Shown: piece by piece, positions 60,876 to 64,000 of the stretch
Layout: each line of letters begins with the position of its first letter
How positions within the stretch are numbered: position 1 is the first letter of the stretch
Source: Pseudomonadota bacterium
GTDB lineage: Bacteria; Pseudomonadota; Alphaproteobacteria; Rhizobiales; Hyphomicrobiaceae
Assembly: GCA_023412805.1 (NCBI GenBank)
Contig: JAEZRM010000052.1
Span: forward strand, 1-64,000
Length of the DNA stretch: 64,000 nt
Reading direction: 5' to 3'
The notes under the pieces: model-generated
The model's database searches: none
Seen by the model: the letters and a program-made list of their open reading frames with translations, nothing else
What the model was told of the DNA's origin: nothing
Made by a program: the position numbers and the translations under genes

Positions 60876-61700
60876 TCAGCTCTTCTCGCGATTGTCGCGA
60901 GCCGTGCCGATCTCGATTGCACCACGCGCCGCCATCTCCGCTTCGACGAGAACGAGATAGCGGCGCAGGTCACGAATATCATCGAGCAGGGGTTCGGTCC
61001 GCCTGTCCGCGACAATGTGCTGAAAGAGATTGTGCCGCTGCGCGCCGGGTGTATCCGCGGTGGCCGCGATCTCGCTCGATACGCGCTGCTCGATGCGATC
61101 GAACTTACGCGCGAGCATCATGAACGCGCCGATACCGCCGCGACGCTTCCAGCTGCTGCCGTACGCGCGCTCCTTCTCCTCGATGTTCGCGACGTCGCCA
61201 TCGGCGAGTGCCTGAAGCTGATCGAGATAACCGCGCCCGCTGTCCTCGACGTTCATCCCCGCACGCGCAGCAATCTCCGCCTCGGCCAGCATGAGATAGC
61301 GGCGCAGGTCGCGCACATCGTCGATGAAGCCATCGCTTTTCGCGTCGGCTGCGATGTGCTCGAAGATGTCGTAGGGCGAAGCGCCGCTGCTCGTCGCGAG
61401 ACGCTTCTCGACGCGGTCCCATTTGCGTGCGAGCATGTTGAAGGTGTCGACGCCGCCGCGCCGCTTCCAACTGTTGCCGTAGGACTTCTCCGCATTCCTG
61501 AGACCGCGCACATCGCTCTCGGCAACCGCACGCAGGTGATCGAGATAGGACGGCCCGCTGTCGGCGGAGCTCCCGCTGCCATCATCGAGCAGAACTGCCA
61601 GCCGCTTCAGTGTCGGGAGATCACTGGCAGCGATCCGATCGAGTAGAGCCTTGCGCTGCGCATCGTCACTCGTCACGGCCGGCCTCTCACTCCGCGGCAA
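60876..61700 (-). CDS. Tandem-repeat protein, possible Nmad1 (DUF1599)-like domains
   Basis: A soluble protein of 274 residues made of two homologous halves, residues 51-147 and 157-260. Each has the order YLDxL, a helix, a Y-G-x-S-W-K-R-R-G-G motif (74-83, 180-189), MLARKxDRxE, FxHIxAD and DDxRDLRRYLxLxEAE. The YGxSWKRRGG...ARKxDR pattern recalls the nucleotide-modification-associated domain Nmad1 (DUF1599) found in phages, although I assign it from memory. An N-terminal helix (1-45) precedes. It overlaps the thymidylate-synthase-like gene by 14 bases and is the last of three genes. Confidence 0.75.
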   Translation of the reverse strand: MPRSERPAVTSDDAQRKALLDRIAASDLPTLKRLAVLLDDGSGSSADSGPSYLDHLRAVAESDVRGLRNAEKSYGNSWKRRGGVDTFNMLARKWDRVEKRLATSSGASPYDIFEHIAADAKSDGFIDDVRDLRRYLMLAEAEIAARAGMNVEDSGRGYLDQLQALADGDVANIEEKERAYGSSWKRRGGIGAFMMLARKFDRIEQRVSSEIAATADTPGAQRHNLFQHIVADRRTEPLLDDIRDLRRYLVLVEAEMAARGAIEIGTARDNREKS

Positions 61701-62739
61701 CGCTCACGCGCGGCTGCCAGCGCCGCTCGAGCCACTCACGCGCGGCGCGCTGCCAGTCGGTGGCAGCACAGCGCTCGACCCAGGCCAGCGCCGCCGCGCG
61801 GTCCTTGCGCTTGTAGGCGAACCAGCTGTTGTGGATCGGCGTCGCGACGCGCATGAAATAGGGATTGCGCTCATCACCGCGCGCGATCGCGGCATCCCAC
61901 TGCTCGATCGTCAGCGCATCCGGCGGATTGTCGAGCCACTGGAAGAGATCCGCATCGAAGTTCTCGGGATCACCGACGAGCGGATAGACGGCCACTTCGC
62001 CGAGCGCATAGGGATCGCCCTCGAAGCGATCGGCAATGCCGCTGATCTTCGACCACGTCTCCTCGTACGCGTGATAGCTGTCGCTCATCTGGCGATAGAC
62101 GCCCGCCTCGACGCCGATCCGCGCCGCCATGTATTCGAGCAGGATCGAGAAGTGCACGGCATTGGCGCCGTAGCAGCCCCAGATGATGTCGTTCGAGCGG
62201 TTCGAAACGGTCATGTTCAGCTGACCGGCGCGCACCTTGAACATCGCCTGCGTGTTGCAGGCCAGATCCTTGCTCGCGACACCGAGATCAGCTTCCGCAT
62301 CCCAGATCTGCAGGACGGCGCGGCGGCTGTCGGGATCCTTGCGCAGAAGTTCGACGATGGTCGTGAGCTGGTCGCGATAAGGCTGGCCGTGAGCCTTCGA
62401 AAGATCGAACTGCTGGCGCCAGCGATAACCGTAGGCGGCGTTGAACACGATGCCGTCGTCGGAATAGGTAGCCATGCGCTGATTGAAACGCGCGAGCCAC
62501 GCGACGTCGTTGCGCCCCGCCAGCATCCAAAGTGCTTCCAGCAGATGGAAGAATGGGTTTGCGTCGCGCACGCCATCGAAGAGCACGCGCTCGAGTGGTT
62601 GCTCATAGACCGTGCAGACGGGCTCGGGGTACTCGATGGTACTACCGGCGCGACTGGGCTGCAGAAGCCCACCCTGCTTCATGAGCTGGGCGCCTTTGAC
62701 GACCGCGTCATTGACGTTTCGGGCTTGGACGACTTTCAT
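61687..62739 (-). CDS. Thymidylate synthase-like (deoxyuridylate hydroxymethylase/methylase) enzyme
   Basis: A 350-residue member of the thymidylate synthase/dCMP hydroxymethylase superfamily. Seen are the phosphate-binding DSRRAVLQIW (R139-R140), the nucleophile C161 in DLACNTQ, the RSND184 equivalent of RSCD, and SDSYHAYE in place of GDTHLY. The asparagine that selects uracil over cytosine aligns with N193, so dUMP is the expected substrate. It is longer and more divergent than housekeeping ThyA. The ATG at 62739 overlaps the upstream stop by four bases. Companion genes suggest it makes hydroxymethyl-dUMP for DNA base modification. Confidence 0.85.
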   Translation of the reverse strand: MKVVQARNVNDAVVKGAQLMKQGGLLQPSRAGSTIEYPEPVCTVYEQPLERVLFDGVRDANPFFHLLEALWMLAGRNDVAWLARFNQRMATYSDDGIVFNAAYGYRWRQQFDLSKAHGQPYRDQLTTIVELLRKDPDSRRAVLQIWDAEADLGVASKDLACNTQAMFKVRAGQLNMTVSNRSNDIIWGCYGANAVHFSILLEYMAARIGVEAGVYRQMSDSYHAYEETWSKISGIADRFEGDPYALGEVAVYPLVGDPENFDADLFQWLDNPPDALTIEQWDAAIARGDERNPYFMRVATPIHNSWFAYKRKDRAAALAWVERCAATDWQRAAREWLERRWQPRVSVAAE

Positions 62740-63680
62740 GCGGCTACACCCTCGTATTTGGCCCTGGGGCGGCCTTCCCCGTTGGCGACCCGGAGGTACT
62801 TGTCCGTCTCGCAGAGCGAATGCTCGACCTCGCGAAGCTCGAGCGGGGGGACGAAATCGGGCAGACACGTTCTCGACATTTCGAGCAGCTCGCGCATTTC
62901 CTCGAGCGCCTGCGTCTGTGACAGCGACTTCTTATATGGGCGGCCGTGCAGACGGTGCAATCCGCGGATCGCCCCCGGCCCGGCCACCGCCCATGTGTTG
63001 ATGTCCGGCGCATTGCGCAGGTAGCGCGTGTGACGCAGATCCGTGACCACTTCGTAGGCCATGAAGTCGCCCCAGCCGCGGAACTGGCGCAGCCACGTGT
63101 GCACCTCCTGCATGGTCGGCTGCCGGCCGTTCGCGAACATGGCCTCGAACTCATGGCGTGCATCCCACAGCGCGCCCACGACGACATGCGCCGTGTACTC
63201 GGGCTTTGCCATGCCGGCGAACTCGCCCGACGGAGCGCTGATCATGTAGGCGCCCGTGTACACTTTCTCGCCACGCGCCTTGCGTGCCTCGAGCGCCGCA
63301 CGGACCGCCTTGGCATCGTACGTGTGCTCGGGAAAGCCGACTTCCGCGAGCGTGTCCGGCCAGTTCACCTGGCGCGCGAGACACATAGAAATCCAAAGCT
63401 GCGCGTTGTCCGCATAAGGCTCACGCCACTTCTCGCGCACCCACACCGTGACTTTGTCGAGCTCACGAAAGACATTGCAGAAGCTGTACGACTGCAGGAT
63501 CTCATCCTTGGTCCACGGGGCTTTCTCGCCCGCCGCCTTCTTGAGATAAATTCGGTGCCGTTCTGTGATGAAGTCCCAGAAAGGCTGTGCATTTAGTGTC
63601 ACGATGCGCTCGCTCTCGAATGTTGTGCGCGGCCCGCCGACAACCCGATCGCGACAATGGCCGGCAACAGGCAGACTCAC
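62736..63680 (-). CDS. HMUDK-helical / glutamyl-putrescinyl-thymine pyrophosphorylase-like protein
   Basis: A helical protein of up to 314 residues. Its N-terminal core FWDFITERHRIYLKKAAGE, then APWTKDEILQSYSFCNVFREL and DKVTVWVRE, matches my recollection of the 5-hydroxymethyluracil DNA kinase helical domain, earlier called the aGPT-pyrophosphorylase clade. That family acts in thymine hypermodification in phages such as SP10 and phiW-14. The segment WLRQFRGWGDFMAYEVVTDL with GPGAIRGLHRL recalls a helix-hairpin-helix DNA-binding part. ATG 63680 gives a poorly conserved leader; GTG 63602 is a likely true start. It is the first gene of the three-gene operon. Confidence 0.75.
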   Translation of the reverse strand: MSLPVAGHCRDRVVGGPRTTFESERIVTLNAQPFWDFITERHRIYLKKAAGEKAPWTKDEILQSYSFCNVFRELDKVTVWVREKWREPYADNAQLWISMCLARQVNWPDTLAEVGFPEHTYDAKAVRAALEARKARGEKVYTGAYMISAPSGEFAGMAKPEYTAHVVVGALWDARHEFEAMFANGRQPTMQEVHTWLRQFRGWGDFMAYEVVTDLRHTRYLRNAPDINTWAVAGPGAIRGLHRLHGRPYKKSLSQTQALEEMRELLEMSRTCLPDFVPPLELREVEHSLCETDKYLRVANGEGRPRAKYEGVAA

Positions 63681-63823
63681 TGCGCAAACCCTAGGCCGTG
63701 CTCATGAGATTGGCCACCGCGCCGAGGAGCTTATGCACCTTTAGCGTCGGCTCCTACTGAACGGCGCCGCAGAAGCCGAACAACAGGCGCCACAGTCTGC
63801 TTCGAGCCGCAGCTTCGGGTCGT
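63681..63823. other. Short intergenic region upstream of the modification operon
   Basis: No gene is supported. The promoter for the three-gene minus-strand operon should lie here or within the uncertain 5' end of its first gene. I see no strong -35/-10 pair. Confidence 0.35.
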
Positions 63824-64000
63824 TCAACCTTCATGCCCGGCGGCGTCTTCGGCGATCTCTCGCGCGCGCCTCAGATCGGCGAGCGCGTTGTCCTTCAACC
63901 GCGGATTGCGCAGAATGGCGGCCGGATGGTAGGTCGCGATCGTCGGAATACCTCGGTATTCGAGAACCTGCCCTCGCAGCTTCGCCATGGGCTCCTTGCC
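63824..64000 (-). CDS. Uracil-DNA glycosylase, 3' end only (runs off the window)
   Basis: The last 58 codons of a minus-strand gene are present, with the 5' part beyond the right edge. The sequence GKEPMAKLRGQ, then EYRGIPTIATYHPAAILRNP, matches the C-terminal motif of family 4-type uracil-DNA glycosylases, in which a histidine in H-P-x-x-L-L-R contributes to catalysis. The basic/acidic helix RRAREIAEDAAGHEG closes the protein. It points the same way as the modification operon, with the first gene of that operon starting about 140 bases downstream. Confidence 0.85.
   Translation of the reverse strand, partial: GKEPMAKLRGQVLEYRGIPTIATYHPAAILRNPRLKDNALADLRRAREIAEDAAGHEG

Overview
The window looks like a chromosomal segment of a high-GC alphaproteobacterium, most likely of the order Hyphomicrobiales. 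The basis is the uniformly GC-rich coding, the gene families present (a C-P lyase operon with its DUF1045 and hexapeptide companions, narKGHJI, NnrS, TRAP and Dpp-like transporters) and dense operons with ATGA overlaps. I cannot name a genus from the sequence alone.

Layout. 1-167: a two-hairpin element directly before a [2Fe-2S] ferredoxin and a ferredoxin-NADP reductase. 1761-1836: tRNA-Ala(GGC), followed by about 1.5 kb of decayed sequence (mobile-element-like relic, broken GST, broken alpha/beta hydrolase). 3389-17250: a Dpp-type ABC importer, a phosphonate monoester hydrolase-like enzyme and phnGHIJKLMN, all on the plus strand. A second copy of the 167-nt element is wedged exactly between phnK and phnL. 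17289-18807: two phosphonate accessory genes (2H phosphoesterase, hexapeptide acyltransferase). 18971-33817: a respiratory nitrate reduction island with a divergent Crp/Fnr regulator and its site, a fused NarK, narGHJI, a PpiC-type foldase, a small Cys/His-tailed protein, carbonic anhydrase, DUF2478, DUF454 and NnrS. 33814-34640: two pieces of LysR genes in opposite orientations. 34894-45126: a TRAP transporter with two tandem binding proteins, a GntR regulator and an esterase on the minus strand, facing a Zn-alcohol dehydrogenase, a Baeyer-Villiger monooxygenase and an FMN alpha-hydroxyacid dehydrogenase on the plus strand. 45123-50192: iron uptake (Fiu-like receptor, PiuC, Sel1 protein, TonB). 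50499-56708: a small secreted protein, an SDR, a BisC-like molybdoenzyme, a dihydropyrimidinase and a COG0523 GTPase. 56861-60869: a DsbD/ScsB transporter, a redoxin and a DUF3500 protein. 60876-63680: a tightly overlapped three-gene operon with the signature of DNA thymine hypermodification. The 3' end of a uracil-DNA glycosylase gene lies at the right edge.

How the genes fit together. The plus-strand block from 3.4 to 18.8 kb reads as one pathway: ABC import, ester hydrolysis, then C-P bond cleavage by PhnGHIJKLMN. The nar block supports nitrate/nitrite exchange and anaerobic nitrate respiration under Crp/Fnr control. The 39-45 kb block reads as catabolism of an alcohol or ketone: alcohol to ketone (ADH), ketone to ester (BVMO), ester to alcohol and acid (esterase), with GntR control through inverted repeats in the shared promoter region.

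Most unusual content: the 60.9-63.7 kb operon (HMUDK/pyrophosphorylase-like helical protein, thymidylate-synthase-like enzyme, tandem Nmad1-like protein) and the 167-nt double-hairpin element, which supplies the phnK stop codon and abuts the phnL start.
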